Assembly: GCF_020532675.1 (NCBI RefSeq)
Contig: NZ_JAJAVE010000001.1
Coordinates: 1,798,001 to 1,862,000 of the forward strand
DNA length: 64,000 bases
Direction: 5' to 3'
DNA from: Methylobacillus gramineus
Lineage (GTDB): Bacteria; Pseudomonadota; Gammaproteobacteria; Burkholderiales; Methylophilaceae
Shown in pieces: positions 8,828-17,583 of the stretch. Position 1 is the first letter of the stretch. Every line of letters begins with the position of its first letter. The notes beneath the pieces are model-generated. The model was not told the DNA's origin. It saw only the letters and a list, made by a program, of their open reading frames with translations, and ran no database searches. The translations under genes were made by a program, and so were the position numbers.

Positions 8828-10648
8828 CTACTGCATCAGTTTAGGGGTAAATACCAACCTCACGCGTGTGCCACCTTTTCTTCTTGAAGTCACCGCAATC
8901 TCACCTCCCAGGCTATAGGCACGATCCCGCATAATGCTTTGCCCATAATGACCATGTTCATCAGTCGCCCCGGCCATCCCTATGCCATCATCATCAATCG
9001 TTACCACCACGGTGCTACCTTGCGTGTATGCCAGCGCCACCACGACATTCTGTGCACCTGCGTGCCGGATGATATTGGAAAGTGCCTCGCGGATCACATG
9101 CAGCATATGGAACTCTTCATTCACAGTCAGCCGACAATTCACCAAGCGGTTATCCAGAGTGATGGCAACTGCTGAGCGATGGGAAAATTCATCAATGGCA
9201 GACTGAATGGCAAACCCAAGCCCGCGTACATCCATATGCATACGGAAAGTTGACAATAACTCCCGCAATTCACGATAAGCGTTATCCAACCCCTCGCGCA
9301 ATTCGCTGGTGATTGAATTGGTCTCGCCTTGCTGCAATTCCTTGTGTGTTTGCAAACGGGCAATCTGGATCTTCATGAAGGAAAGTGACTGAGCCAGCGA
9401 GTCATGCAGCTCCCTTGCAATAGCAGCACGTTCTTCAAACAAGGCCAAACGGCGTGCCTGTTCCTCGCGGCTTTGTGCCCCCATCACCATGGACAGCAAC
9501 TGGGCCGTAATTTCAGCCAATGTCACATCCGACTCATAAAACTCCTGGTCCAGTTTGGCCTCAAGGATCAACAGGCCGAAGCTATCCCCGGGGCAGGTAA
9601 AACTAGCAACTATGCACTCCGCACCATTGGAAAGATGAAACTTGGCAGACCTCTGGGTGGCTAGGTCACGCAATATGGCATCGGAAAAAGGCTCGGGAGC
9701 GTGTTGTGAGAACAGCATCTTCTCCCCTTGCGAATCCAGTCCACCAAGCACAAAACGGATCGCCACATTGCGCAAGTCCAGGCTGCTTTCCATGGAGTAA
9801 ATGATGGTGCGGATGGTTGATTCGTTGAGCTGACTATCCTGCAAGGAAAGTACCAACCCATGGACAAAGGTTCTTGCACGCAGCAAGCGACGCAATAATT
9901 CGCTCTTGGTACGGTTGAACCACTCACTCTCCGCCCTGAAACCCTGGGTTTGCGCAGCCAGCTCATGCACCATGTTTTCCAGCAGCGAGAATTCATCCAT
10001 GTTCCGCCTATCCTGCTGTCGACTTCCTTCACTGGCAGGCAGTAATGCAACCAGGTTAGCCACCCGGTCTATCAATACCTGTTTAGCCATGTAAGCGGCA
10101 GATACGAGGCAAAACAATAACAAGACCAGGCCCATTAACTGCAGCATCGCCAGCACCGTCTGCTTTTCTTCCACGTCCCGGCGCAAGGCATGAATGACCT
10201 CGTCATGGTCATCCAGTATTTTCTGCGAGAGACGGTGCACCTCTGTGGAAACCTGCCCTTGCAATGCCCGGAATGCCTGCTCATCATTATTAAGTGTAGC
10301 GACCAGTGTTGCCAGCTTGCTCGCCTGATGATCTGCATACCATCCGTACAGCGCCTGCCCACCCGCCAGGTCAGAGGCATTCCATCTGGAGGGTTGCTTG
10401 CCCAGACTTGCATTGCTGAATACCAGGCTCCATTCAAGCTTTCTCTGGCTGACCTCCTGGATTGCAGATTGACTGGCAGGTATGTAATCTAACAGGAAGA
10501 ACGAGCCAACCTGCATCATCACACTCAGGATGGCAACACATGACAGCAACATGGTCAGACGCAGATATAGGGTATGCCTCAATACCCTTTCTGTAAGCAA
10601 CACGATGCGCTGATGCAACCCAGCATATATATTTTTTATCGCAAGCAC
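8828..10648 (-). CDS. NarX-type sensor histidine kinase (HisKA_3)
   Basis: 606 residues in this order: TM1 (about 30-52), a periplasmic region of about 110 residues, TM2 (about 170-190), a HAMP-like linker, a GAF-like region (about 240-390), the dimerisation helix with phospho-acceptor H415 in ARELHDSLAQ, and an HATPase_c domain near the end (DDDGIGM, KGGTRVRLVF). The start is GTG at 10648, with AAAGG seven bases upstream; the overlapping ATG at 10650 is out of frame. This is the NarX/NarQ arrangement, but I cannot see a clear nitrate P-box in the periplasmic part, so the ligand is open. It is divergent from the PAS gene with only 25 bp between the starts. Confidence 0.88.
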   Translation of the reverse strand: MLAIKNIYAGLHQRIVLLTERVLRHTLYLRLTMLLSCVAILSVMMQVGSFFLLDYIPASQSAIQEVSQRKLEWSLVFSNASLGKQPSRWNASDLAGGQALYGWYADHQASKLATLVATLNNDEQAFRALQGQVSTEVHRLSQKILDDHDEVIHALRRDVEEKQTVLAMLQLMGLVLLLFCLVSAAYMAKQVLIDRVANLVALLPASEGSRQQDRRNMDEFSLLENMVHELAAQTQGFRAESEWFNRTKSELLRRLLRARTFVHGLVLSLQDSQLNESTIRTIIYSMESSLDLRNVAIRFVLGGLDSQGEKMLFSQHAPEPFSDAILRDLATQRSAKFHLSNGAECIVASFTCPGDSFGLLILEAKLDQEFYESDVTLAEITAQLLSMVMGAQSREEQARRLALFEERAAIARELHDSLAQSLSFMKIQIARLQTHKELQQGETNSITSELREGLDNAYRELRELLSTFRMHMDVRGLGFAIQSAIDEFSHRSAVAITLDNRLVNCRLTVNEEFHMLHVIREALSNIIRHAGAQNVVVALAYTQGSTVVVTIDDDGIGMAGATDEHGHYGQSIMRDRAYSLGGEIAVTSRRKGGTRVRLVFTPKLMQ

Positions 10649-10673
10649 ATTTAACCTTTATCCTGAGCCCGCC

Positions 10674-12056
10674 ATGAGCCTATACCTGTTCAGCACCATG
10701 ATACTCAGCCTGATCTTCCTGCTGGTGTTCAACAGTTGGTGGACTGCCAGTGCGCCTTTTGCCACCCACCTGACCGGCATGCTGATTGCGGGCAGCACGC
10801 TGCTATCGCTGTTGCTCATGATCGCCCTTATTCCGGTTTTGACACGCCAACGGCTCGGCAAGATACAGTCGCATTTGCATAGCCCGAACTGGGAAATGGA
10901 AGTGTCATCCCGCTTATCCTCTCCTGCGGCCGTGATAGAAGGCCATACCGTCACTTTTGCCAACAAGGCGTTCCTCAATGATCTCGGCATGGCTGGCATG
11001 TCAGACCAGATTGTCGGCATGCCACTGACCAATGTCGTCTACCCGGGCGACCACGCACGGCTGGCAGCCTTGCTGGCCAATCTTGACGCCCCTGCCAAAG
11101 AGGATACCACCCTGCGCCTGCTCTGCGTTGATGGCACAATCCTCTCGGCAAAACTCTCGCTATCCCCGATTGGGGATGCTGCCATGAGTGACAGGCTCCT
11201 GCTGCAGTTTTCACTGATTTCCAATAGCCCGACGACCGGCATCAGCTTCAATGAGCAATTCAATTACCACTTGCTGATCAACCGCATTGAGGAGGTCGTA
11301 TTCCAGCTACAACGCGGCAACAAGATCACTTTTCTCAACCCCAGCTGGGAAGCGTTACTTGAATATACGGCAGAAGAATCCCTGGGAAAATCCTTCATCG
11401 ACTTTGTACATCCCGAAGACAAACCACTCACCATCGCCAGGCTGGACTCCATTTCCAAAGGCAAGCGCTTGCGCTGCAATGAACAAATACGCCTGATCCG
11501 GCGTAATGGCGAATCATGCTGGGTGGAGCTGCGCGCCAAAAGCTCATCCGCCATGCCCAACGAAGGAACCAGCGTCATCGGCACCATGACCGACATCAAC
11601 GAGGCACGCCAGGTTGAAGCCAGCATCAAGAGTAACCGGCACTCACTCAGCAGCCTGCTCAACAATGTGCCCTGCATGCTTTACCGACGCAAGGCTGATG
11701 CCGGACTCAACTTCGAGTTTGTCAGCGATGGCTGCGTCGATCTCACCGGCTATGATGCGCATGAATTAATTGGCAACCCTTCCCTTGTGTTCAAGAAACT
11801 CCTGCATCCCCAAGACAGGCACACCTGGGAAGCTGCACATGACAAGCTCATGCAGCAGCAACAGCTCCAGGTGGTATACCGCCTTCATTCACGCAATGGC
11901 ACTTACCAATGGGTATGGGAGCATGGCACTGGCATCTATGCCAGCACTGGCGAACTGCTTGCAGTAGAGGGTTTTATCGCCACCCTGGATAGAGAAAACG
12001 GTCACATCATTAGCGGGGATATCCTGCAGAGACTCCAGATGCAAGTCGCTCATTAA
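10674..12056 (+). CDS. Membrane-anchored multi-PAS protein without output domain
   Basis: 460 residues. Two N-terminal membrane helices (about 5-22 and 34-55) are followed by three PAS-like segments: about 75-185 (degenerate), about 200-315 (PAS_3 type, FLNPSWEALLEYTAEESLGKS then FVHPEDK) and about 325-450 (PAS_3, LTGYDAHELIGNP, LLHPQDR, YQWVWEHGTGIY). No kinase, GGDEF, EAL, HTH or MCP domain follows; the chain stops just after the last PAS. It is transcribed away from the NarX-like kinase from a 25-bp shared gap, so it may be an accessory sensor for that kinase. The family role is unknown. Confidence 0.75.
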   Translation: MSLYLFSTMILSLIFLLVFNSWWTASAPFATHLTGMLIAGSTLLSLLLMIALIPVLTRQRLGKIQSHLHSPNWEMEVSSRLSSPAAVIEGHTVTFANKAFLNDLGMAGMSDQIVGMPLTNVVYPGDHARLAALLANLDAPAKEDTTLRLLCVDGTILSAKLSLSPIGDAAMSDRLLLQFSLISNSPTTGISFNEQFNYHLLINRIEEVVFQLQRGNKITFLNPSWEALLEYTAEESLGKSFIDFVHPEDKPLTIARLDSISKGKRLRCNEQIRLIRRNGESCWVELRAKSSSAMPNEGTSVIGTMTDINEARQVEASIKSNRHSLSSLLNNVPCMLYRRKADAGLNFEFVSDGCVDLTGYDAHELIGNPSLVFKKLLHPQDRHTWEAAHDKLMQQQQLQVVYRLHSRNGTYQWVWEHGTGIYASTGELLAVEGFIATLDRENGHIISGDILQRLQMQVAH

Positions 12057-12118
12057 CGGTGATCTCACCAACAACTGGCGCATCCAGACTACCCGGCAAC
12101 TACGTCTTAATCCATGCC

Positions 12119-13162
12119 TTAACCAGGATGGGTGCCTGCTGCAATTTCAGCGCCATCATCATGTTGTGACAGCCATGCCAGCACAGCTTCGTGATACACC
12201 TTGATCCCTTTGTATTCCAGCAGATCAGGATGCAAATCCTTTAACACGCGGTGAAACCGTTTTGCCCAGCGCGGATAAGTCGCCAGCTCCTCCAGGCTAA
12301 TCAGGTAGCAGCGTATGCTGAACAGAATGGCATTGCTACGCGGCAAACGGAACATGCTTTGCAGCTCCACGCGCAAATGGGCTTTTTCACCCGCATTCTG
12401 TGGCGTGACCGTGAGCTTGTCCGGCCCCCACTCTGGGAAATGCTCTGGTGAAGTATCCAGGCGCGGGTTGATGGTCATGGTCCAGTTTAGCCTGCGTACC
12501 GGGCTGCCTTGTTGCAGGCTCATGAGAAACTTCAGTGCCCGGTCCATGATGCCCATTTTTTCCACCTGCGGCACTGGCCCATGCCACTCATGCCATGACA
12601 TGCCTATATCAAATGCCAGTGACCAGTCAGCCTGGCTGGTGATAAAGCCGGCATCGGCAAACAGGGTGCCCTCGCGCTGGTCAAGCAACACAAAATCGCC
12701 CTGAACCTGCCTGCCCATGTAATCAAAAGGTTCTAGCGGCAAGGTAGAGGCATCTCCAAAGATAAAACTATCTTCTATCTCCAGAGGTCGATTACGCCAG
12801 GTCCAATGGTCGACATCCTTGGTAAGGGTAAATAGCTGCGGATAATCACGGGCGAGGCTTTCCATAGTGAGCTCGAGGAAATCCCACTGCGCATCCATCA
12901 TATGTGGCAAAGCGGCATAGCGTCCCTTGTCCTGTGCCAAGGTCAGCAATTTATCCTTACATTCAGAGACATAATGCTCGTCTATATCAAACGCATGTTC
13001 AACAATGGAGCCAGGCGCACCGGGCTGATGCTGCTCGATATTGACCGAGTACATATAGTGATCTTCGGCAAACGGAAATGGAAAACGCCTGATTGCAGCA
13101 GGAGAATTACGATAGGTGTAATCGTCGCGAAAGGTTTCACGTTTATAAGCCAAATTATTCAT
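12119..13162 (-). CDS. Heme-dependent oxidative N-demethylase alpha subunit (dimethylamine monooxygenase, DUF3445)
   Basis: 347 residues over the full DUF3445/HODM-alpha family. Markers are RRFPFPFAEDHYMYSV near the N-terminus, LPHMMDAQWDFLELTM, and the central pair DASTLPLEPFDYMGRQVQGD and SWHEWHGPVP, with FRLPRSNAILFSIRCYL in the C-terminal part. The known enzyme is a PAS-derived heme protein that oxidises dimethylamine to methylamine and formaldehyde. It receives electrons from the beta subunit encoded just upstream (8 bp gap). It is the last gene of the delta-gamma-beta-alpha operon. Letters in dmmABCD are used differently by different sources, so I give no symbol. The family assignment is firm; dimethylamine as substrate is taken from characterised homologues. 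Confidence 0.88.
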   Translation of the reverse strand: MNNLAYKRETFRDDYTYRNSPAAIRRFPFPFAEDHYMYSVNIEQHQPGAPGSIVEHAFDIDEHYVSECKDKLLTLAQDKGRYAALPHMMDAQWDFLELTMESLARDYPQLFTLTKDVDHWTWRNRPLEIEDSFIFGDASTLPLEPFDYMGRQVQGDFVLLDQREGTLFADAGFITSQADWSLAFDIGMSWHEWHGPVPQVEKMGIMDRALKFLMSLQQGSPVRRLNWTMTINPRLDTSPEHFPEWGPDKLTVTPQNAGEKAHLRVELQSMFRLPRSNAILFSIRCYLISLEELATYPRWAKRFHRVLKDLHPDLLEYKGIKVYHEAVLAWLSQHDDGAEIAAGTHPG

Positions 13163-13170
13163 GATTCACC

Positions 13171-14124
13171 TCAAAGATTGAGTTCAATAAAAGAGCACTT
13201 GGCCCTTGATACACAAGGCATGATTTTCTTGCCCGAGCCTTTTTCTGCATCAGAAAGATAATGATCGTGGTGTTCTATAACACCATCTGTCGCCAACACT
13301 TCCAGTTCACAACGCCCACATGCACCACCACGGCATAGGTAAGGAGCATCCACTCCTGCCGCTTCCATGGCCTCCAGCATGCTGACCTCTGCACCCACCT
13401 CAACAGATTTACCGGACTGCTTCAAACGTAATGTGAAAGGCTCTCCAATTGGCGGCGCCAGAAACTCCTCATGATGGACATGGGCATCTGGCCAGCCCAG
13501 TTCATATGCCGTTGAAAGCAAGGCATCCACCATGCCAGCAGGGCCACAGACATAGACATGCGTGCCCAGGGGTTGTTGGCTCAGCAGTGCCTGCAGGTCT
13601 AAAACCTGCCTCTGGCTTTGGTCATGGCAGATCAGGTTTTTGCCCAGCAATTGCTGGAGCTGGTCGATGAAACCAGCATATTGTGGTGAGCGAAAAGCGT
13701 AATGCAGCTCAAAGTCCGCACCAGTGCGCAGCAATTCATGCACCTGGGACATAAAGGGCGTAATCCCTATGCCCCCAGCCACCAGGATATGCTTGTGCCC
13801 AACCCGAGAAATGGGAAATAGGTTCACCGGCCAGGATATATCCAGCCTGCTTCCCACTTTGACCTGCTCATGCATAAACCTTGAACCGCCCCGTGATTGT
13901 TCCTGCAAGCGTACGGCAATCTGATAGTTGCGACGGTCAGCAGGTGAGCTCAACAGGGAGTAGGCATTGCGATAGGTGCGATTGTGCGCAGGCATGGACA
14001 CCACCACATGGCTACCGCCGGAAAATCCAGGCAATTCCCCACCATCAGCCGCGGCAAAAGTGAAATGGCATATTCCATCTGCGACCTGCTCAATCGCAGA
14101 GACGATGACTTTGAGCGCACTCAT
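13171..14124 (-). CDS. N-demethylase beta subunit: FMN/2Fe-2S reductase
   Basis: 317 residues with the layout of phthalate dioxygenase reductase. A flavin domain (RNAYSLLS) comes first, then a pyridine-nucleotide domain (GGIGITPF; VYVCGPAGMVDAL). A C-terminal plant-type ferredoxin domain follows, with C264, C269, C272 and C304 as the 2Fe-2S ligands. It would take electrons from NAD(P)H and pass them to the heme alpha subunit. The start ATG overlaps the stop of the gamma gene (ATGA) and the alpha gene follows after 8 bp, so translation is coupled. Family and redox centres are seen in the sequence; partner choice is inferred from the operon. Confidence 0.88.
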   Translation of the reverse strand: MSALKVIVSAIEQVADGICHFTFAAADGGELPGFSGGSHVVVSMPAHNRTYRNAYSLLSSPADRRNYQIAVRLQEQSRGGSRFMHEQVKVGSRLDISWPVNLFPISRVGHKHILVAGGIGITPFMSQVHELLRTGADFELHYAFRSPQYAGFIDQLQQLLGKNLICHDQSQRQVLDLQALLSQQPLGTHVYVCGPAGMVDALLSTAYELGWPDAHVHHEEFLAPPIGEPFTLRLKQSGKSVEVGAEVSMLEAMEAAGVDAPYLCRGGACGRCELEVLATDGVIEHHDHYLSDAEKGSGKKIMPCVSRAKCSFIELNL

Positions 14125-14717
14125 GGATAAACCTCTTCTGCTTCCGGCACATTGCCAGGCTCTTCGGCATCTATCATCAACCCCATATAAGCCCCAAGCC
14201 TTCGCGAGAAGTGATCACGCACCAACAGGTGGCGCTGACACCCGGTACAGATCGCAATGTTGGTGGTCACTCGATGAGAGATTGTCTTGCAATGCACACA
14301 ATAGACCGAGCGCGCCAGCGAGGACGCTTGCTCACGCATGACATCCCCACTCAGTACGCCATGGCTGGCTGCCAGTGTGGTTGCCTGCCAGAGAAAATAC
14401 TCGTTTCCAGCCGCATATAGCCGTGTCCCCATCACCGATTGTTGGAGAATCTGTTCAAATCGATGCCACAACTCAGATTCCCGCTTGAATACGTGTAGAT
14501 TTTCTCCGGCAAGCGACACTAGTGATTTGCTGTAATCAGCTTCTTGGGTGGGGTGATAGAGCACGGTGATAGGCTGATCCGGCAAACGTTGATGCAATAG
14601 CCGCACAATCGAACGCCCAGCTTCTCCGTTGGCCACCAGTACGTGAGCCTGTGCTCTATGTTGCCAGCTAAGGCTGTGATAGACCGGCTTGCTCCTGATC
14701 CAGTATCCATGCTGCAT
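14121..14717 (-). CDS. N-demethylase gamma subunit (DmmA-family small subunit)
   Basis: 198 residues. The N-terminus has the family start RSKPVYHSLSW. The middle resembles a dinucleotide-type alpha/beta fold (HVLVANGEAGRSIVRLL). The C-terminus has a zinc-ribbon-like set of cysteines, C140-x2-C143 and C157-x2-C160, followed by DHFSRRLGAYMG. This combination is typical of the small subunit found only with heme-dependent N-demethylase/dimethylamine monooxygenase genes. It starts 2 bp after the delta gene and overlaps the beta gene by 4 bp. Its biochemical role is less clear than that of the other subunits. Some databases call this protein DmmA. Confidence 0.82.
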   Translation of the reverse strand: MQHGYWIRSKPVYHSLSWQHRAQAHVLVANGEAGRSIVRLLHQRLPDQPITVLYHPTQEADYSKSLVSLAGENLHVFKRESELWHRFEQILQQSVMGTRLYAAGNEYFLWQATTLAASHGVLSGDVMREQASSLARSVYCVHCKTISHRVTTNIAICTGCQRHLLVRDHFSRRLGAYMGLMIDAEEPGNVPEAEEVYP

Positions 14718-14719
14718 AT

Positions 14720-15838
14720 CTAGACCCCGGAGCGAGGATGGGTACGTAAACGCAACGGGTCATAAAAAGGAGTAGGTGCGACATAGGCATCGCAACTGAT
14801 GTGTTTTCCCTGGATTTTCACGTCAGTCCCGTTGACTGCCAATTCTGGCGAGATATGGGCCAGGGCCAATGACTGCATCAGATATCGACTATAGGAAGCG
14901 CTAGTGACTACCCCTACTTTTTTGCCATCATGCAGAATCTCAGCTCCGGCCTCTACCGCTACATTGGAGCGGCAAATCAGTCCCACCTGGCGAATGCGCT
15001 CCCTGCCCTTAAGGGCCAGCACAGCCTCCTTGCCAAGGTAGTCCCCCTTTTTGTCCAGATCAACACCCCATCCCATATTCACTTCCCACGGGGTGGTGTC
15101 ACTTTCTGGCATTTCGAAGGGAAAAAACAGCAATGCAGCCTCTATCCGTGTCAGCTCCAGTGAATTCCACGAAGCAGGGATGACACCCACTGATGCGCCC
15201 GCTTTCAATATTTCATCCCAGATCAGGATGGCATCCTCAGCACGGCAATAGACCTCATAACCCAGTTCTCCTGAGTAACCGCCACGCGCAATATAGACTT
15301 CCTTGCCAAAGATAGTGGTGGCCTTGTGCTGGAAATACGCAAGTGATTCAAGGTCAAAATCCAGCAGGGGATTGAGCACCTCCAGCGACTTGGGGCCTTG
15401 CAGTGAAAGAATGTGCGAACCAAGGTCGGCCTTCACTTCTACATTAAGCCCCGCAGACAACTTGGCAAGATTTACGGGCGTCTGTCCGCTGCCGTGGGAA
15501 AGGCGGAATGCTGTGGCGGAATCGCGTATCACCATGATGTCATCACAAATGGCACCCACCTCACTCAGTTCCGCTGCCAGCAATGAAGTCCCAGGTTTGA
15601 GCCGTGTAATGTCCCTTGCGACCAACTGATCCACCAGCTTCTCCGCATCCGGCCCTGTCACATTGACGACATTCAATGCCGAAACATCATACAGTCCAGC
15701 GCTAGAACGGACTGCCACCACCTCGTCATGCACATCAGAATCATAGCTCCATGGAATCGGCATATCATTCCAGGTTTCTCCATCCAGCTTTGAGCCCAGG
15801 GCACGATGGCGTTCGTTCAGAATAGAGTTTCTTGACAT
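14720..15838 (-). CDS. N-demethylase delta subunit: GcvT-like tetrahydrofolate-binding protein
   Basis: 372 residues across the aminomethyltransferase (GcvT) fold: SSAGLYDVSALNVVNVTGPDA near the N-terminus, GGYSGELGYEVYC in the middle, LELTRIEAALLF and then the C-terminal barrel. In the characterised N-demethylase the delta subunit binds tetrahydrofolate and captures the formaldehyde as methylene-THF. I chose the ATG at 15838 because AAGGA stands seven bases upstream; an in-frame TTG at 15868 is less likely. It is the first gene of the four-gene operon. It is not the glycine cleavage T protein, because no gcvH or gcvP is near. Confidence 0.85.
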   Translation of the reverse strand: MSRNSILNERHRALGSKLDGETWNDMPIPWSYDSDVHDEVVAVRSSAGLYDVSALNVVNVTGPDAEKLVDQLVARDITRLKPGTSLLAAELSEVGAICDDIMVIRDSATAFRLSHGSGQTPVNLAKLSAGLNVEVKADLGSHILSLQGPKSLEVLNPLLDFDLESLAYFQHKATTIFGKEVYIARGGYSGELGYEVYCRAEDAILIWDEILKAGASVGVIPASWNSLELTRIEAALLFFPFEMPESDTTPWEVNMGWGVDLDKKGDYLGKEAVLALKGRERIRQVGLICRSNVAVEAGAEILHDGKKVGVVTSASYSRYLMQSLALAHISPELAVNGTDVKIQGKHISCDAYVAPTPFYDPLRLRTHPRSGV

Positions 15839-16039
15839 GCGTATATCCTTAAAATGGTGTGATTTCAAGGCTAACGATAGTCAAAATAACGCGATGGGAA
15901 AATTCTCTCGAAGGTGTACTTCAAAGGGAGTAGCAGCGACTGAAGCTCTCATGCATGCATCCTTGCCCTGCTTCATATCGATAAAAGTTACAGCAAAGAC
16001 AAAATTGCCGGGAGGCTTGTCTTCGCGTGGATAGTGAGA

Positions 16040-16777
16040 TCACTCCAGCCTCAAGCTTTTGATCCAGCGGCTATAGACATGCTCAGCCAGGCGATTGAGC
16101 TGCGATACTTTCTCATCAAGGTCAGTGAGAATCTCTGTAACAGTCTGGATTGCTGGCTGGTCGGTATTTACCTGATGATCCGTTTCCGACCTCAACTCAT
16201 TGGGCGAAATATGGCACCACGCTTTCACCATATCGGCCTGCATTTCTATATGACACTGAAAACCGATATGCAGATCATTCACCACATAAGCCTGGTTATC
16301 ACAATATTCACTTTGCAATATCCGTACTGCCCCTTCCGGGATCGCAAAGGTCTGGTAGTGCCATTGAAATAAGGTAGTTTCCTGCCAGGGCCCCAACCAT
16401 TCCCGAGCTTCTGGTGTATTGATTCTGCGGGCAGGAATCCAGCCAATTTCTGCCACGGGATTATCTGTGATGGGCGCCCCCAAGGCGTTGGCCAGCATTT
16501 GCCCGCCCAGGCAGTGGCCAATGACTGGAACCTGCTGACGCACCGCCTCACGCACCAATTCCAGTAATGGTGCAATCCATGGCAATTGGTCATTGACACT
16601 CATGGGGCCACCCATCATGGCAACACCACTCACCATCTCCAGAGAGGCAGGCAAGGGATCATCTTGATAAAGATGCACAATCTGCATGGGAATATGCTGG
16701 CGTGCCAGGAAGCCTGCCAGATAGCCCGCACCTTCCGACTCGGTAAACTGAAACACGATGACTGGCTTATGGGGCAT
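16040..16777 (-). CDS. Class I glutamine amidotransferase-like protein
   Basis: 245 residues with a complete class I GATase triad: nucleophile C89 in IGHCLGGQ, and H176 with E178 in FQCHIEM. The fold resembles free-standing GMP synthase-type amidotransferases. It lies 200 bp upstream of the N-demethylase operon on the same strand and is divergent from the XRE-cupin regulator. Its job may therefore be hydrolysis of a gamma-glutamyl compound in amine metabolism, such as gamma-glutamylmethylamide. That is inference; many such proteins have no known substrate. No synthetase partner is encoded beside it. Confidence 0.75.
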   Translation of the reverse strand: MPHKPVIVFQFTESEGAGYLAGFLARQHIPMQIVHLYQDDPLPASLEMVSGVAMMGGPMSVNDQLPWIAPLLELVREAVRQQVPVIGHCLGGQMLANALGAPITDNPVAEIGWIPARRINTPEAREWLGPWQETTLFQWHYQTFAIPEGAVRILQSEYCDNQAYVVNDLHIGFQCHIEMQADMVKAWCHISPNELRSETDHQVNTDQPAIQTVTEILTDLDEKVSQLNRLAEHVYSRWIKSLRLE

Positions 16778-16802
16778 AAATCAAGAATGAGCTTGGTAAT
16801 TG

Positions 16803-16813
16803 AAGTGTCACTT
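16803..16813. promoter_or_regulatory. Short palindrome in the amidotransferase/regulator divergent promoter
   Basis: AAGTGTCACTT is a 5-1-5 inverted repeat in the 167-bp gap between the divergent amidotransferase and XRE-cupin genes. A related AGTGACTTT lies near 16886. It could be the operator of the XRE-cupin regulator; this rests on position and symmetry only. Confidence 0.3.
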
Positions 16814-16944
16814 GAATGATTTAACTCGGCCCTCAAGGTGAAGTCAATCGTTTGTAAAATTTACTCTCAGGAATCTTTTAATAGTGACTTTAAAAATCTT
16901 GAATTACACTGGCAATCTCATCAAGCGAGGCAATAACATCCAGC

Positions 16945-17583
16945 ATGGCTGATAATAAAAAAACTCCAGGCACTCCTCTGCCAGACAGTGATGCCAAGCC
17001 TTTGGGCAAACACCTGGGCAATATCATCAAGCAAATTCGCCAGCAGCATGGGCTCACCATTGCCGAAGTGTCAGAGCGGGCAAGTATCAGCCGTGGCATG
17101 CTGAGTAAAATAGAAAATGGCCTGGTTTCCACCAGTCTGGATACCCTGGAGCAACTCGCCAATAGTTTAGGAGTGACCATTTCCCGCCTGTTTCAGGGCT
17201 ATAACCAGCCTACCGGTGGCGCGCAATTAGTCAAAAATGGTCAAGGCATGGAGGTGGTAAGGCGCGGCACGCGCAATGGCCACACTTACCATCTATTGGC
17301 TTACGACCAAGGCCCCAAAAAGCTGTTTGAACCTTTCTTGATCACGCTGGAAGATCCGGGTGAAGAGTTCCCCTCGTTTGAGCATGCAGGCACAGAATTC
17401 CTCTATATGCTGGAAGGGGAACTCGGCTACCGTGTTGGGGAAGAGGTCTATATGTTGCAACCGGGCGACTCGCTCACCTTCCGCGGCATCATTCCGCACC
17501 GCCCTGAAGTGCACGCCAAGTTGCCTATCAAGTTTCTCGCCATCATTCATTATGATCAAGAAGAGTCCTCAGGAGATGAATGA
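16945..17583 (+). CDS. XRE family transcriptional regulator with C-terminal cupin domain
   Basis: 212 residues. An HTH_3 domain at about 22-82 (IIKQIRQQHGLTIAEVSERA, SRGMLSKIENG) is followed by a cupin_2 domain at about 125-205 (AGTEFLYMLEGELGYRVG, LQPGDSLTFRGIIPHRPE). This architecture is shared with PuuR-type regulators of polyamine and amine pathways, in which the cupin senses a metabolite. Being divergent from the amidotransferase and N-demethylase genes, it is the likely local regulator. It overlaps the downstream GNAT gene by 8 bp. The ribosome-binding site before 16945 is weak. Confidence 0.85.
   Translation: MADNKKTPGTPLPDSDAKPLGKHLGNIIKQIRQQHGLTIAEVSERASISRGMLSKIENGLVSTSLDTLEQLANSLGVTISRLFQGYNQPTGGAQLVKNGQGMEVVRRGTRNGHTYHLLAYDQGPKKLFEPFLITLEDPGEEFPSFEHAGTEFLYMLEGELGYRVGEEVYMLQPGDSLTFRGIIPHRPEVHAKLPIKFLAIIHYDQEESSGDE

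Noticed and set aside
14720-15838. Glycine cleavage T protein (gcvT) reading of the delta gene
   Set aside because: No gcvH or gcvP is near, and the gene is tightly joined to the N-demethylase gamma, beta and alpha genes.
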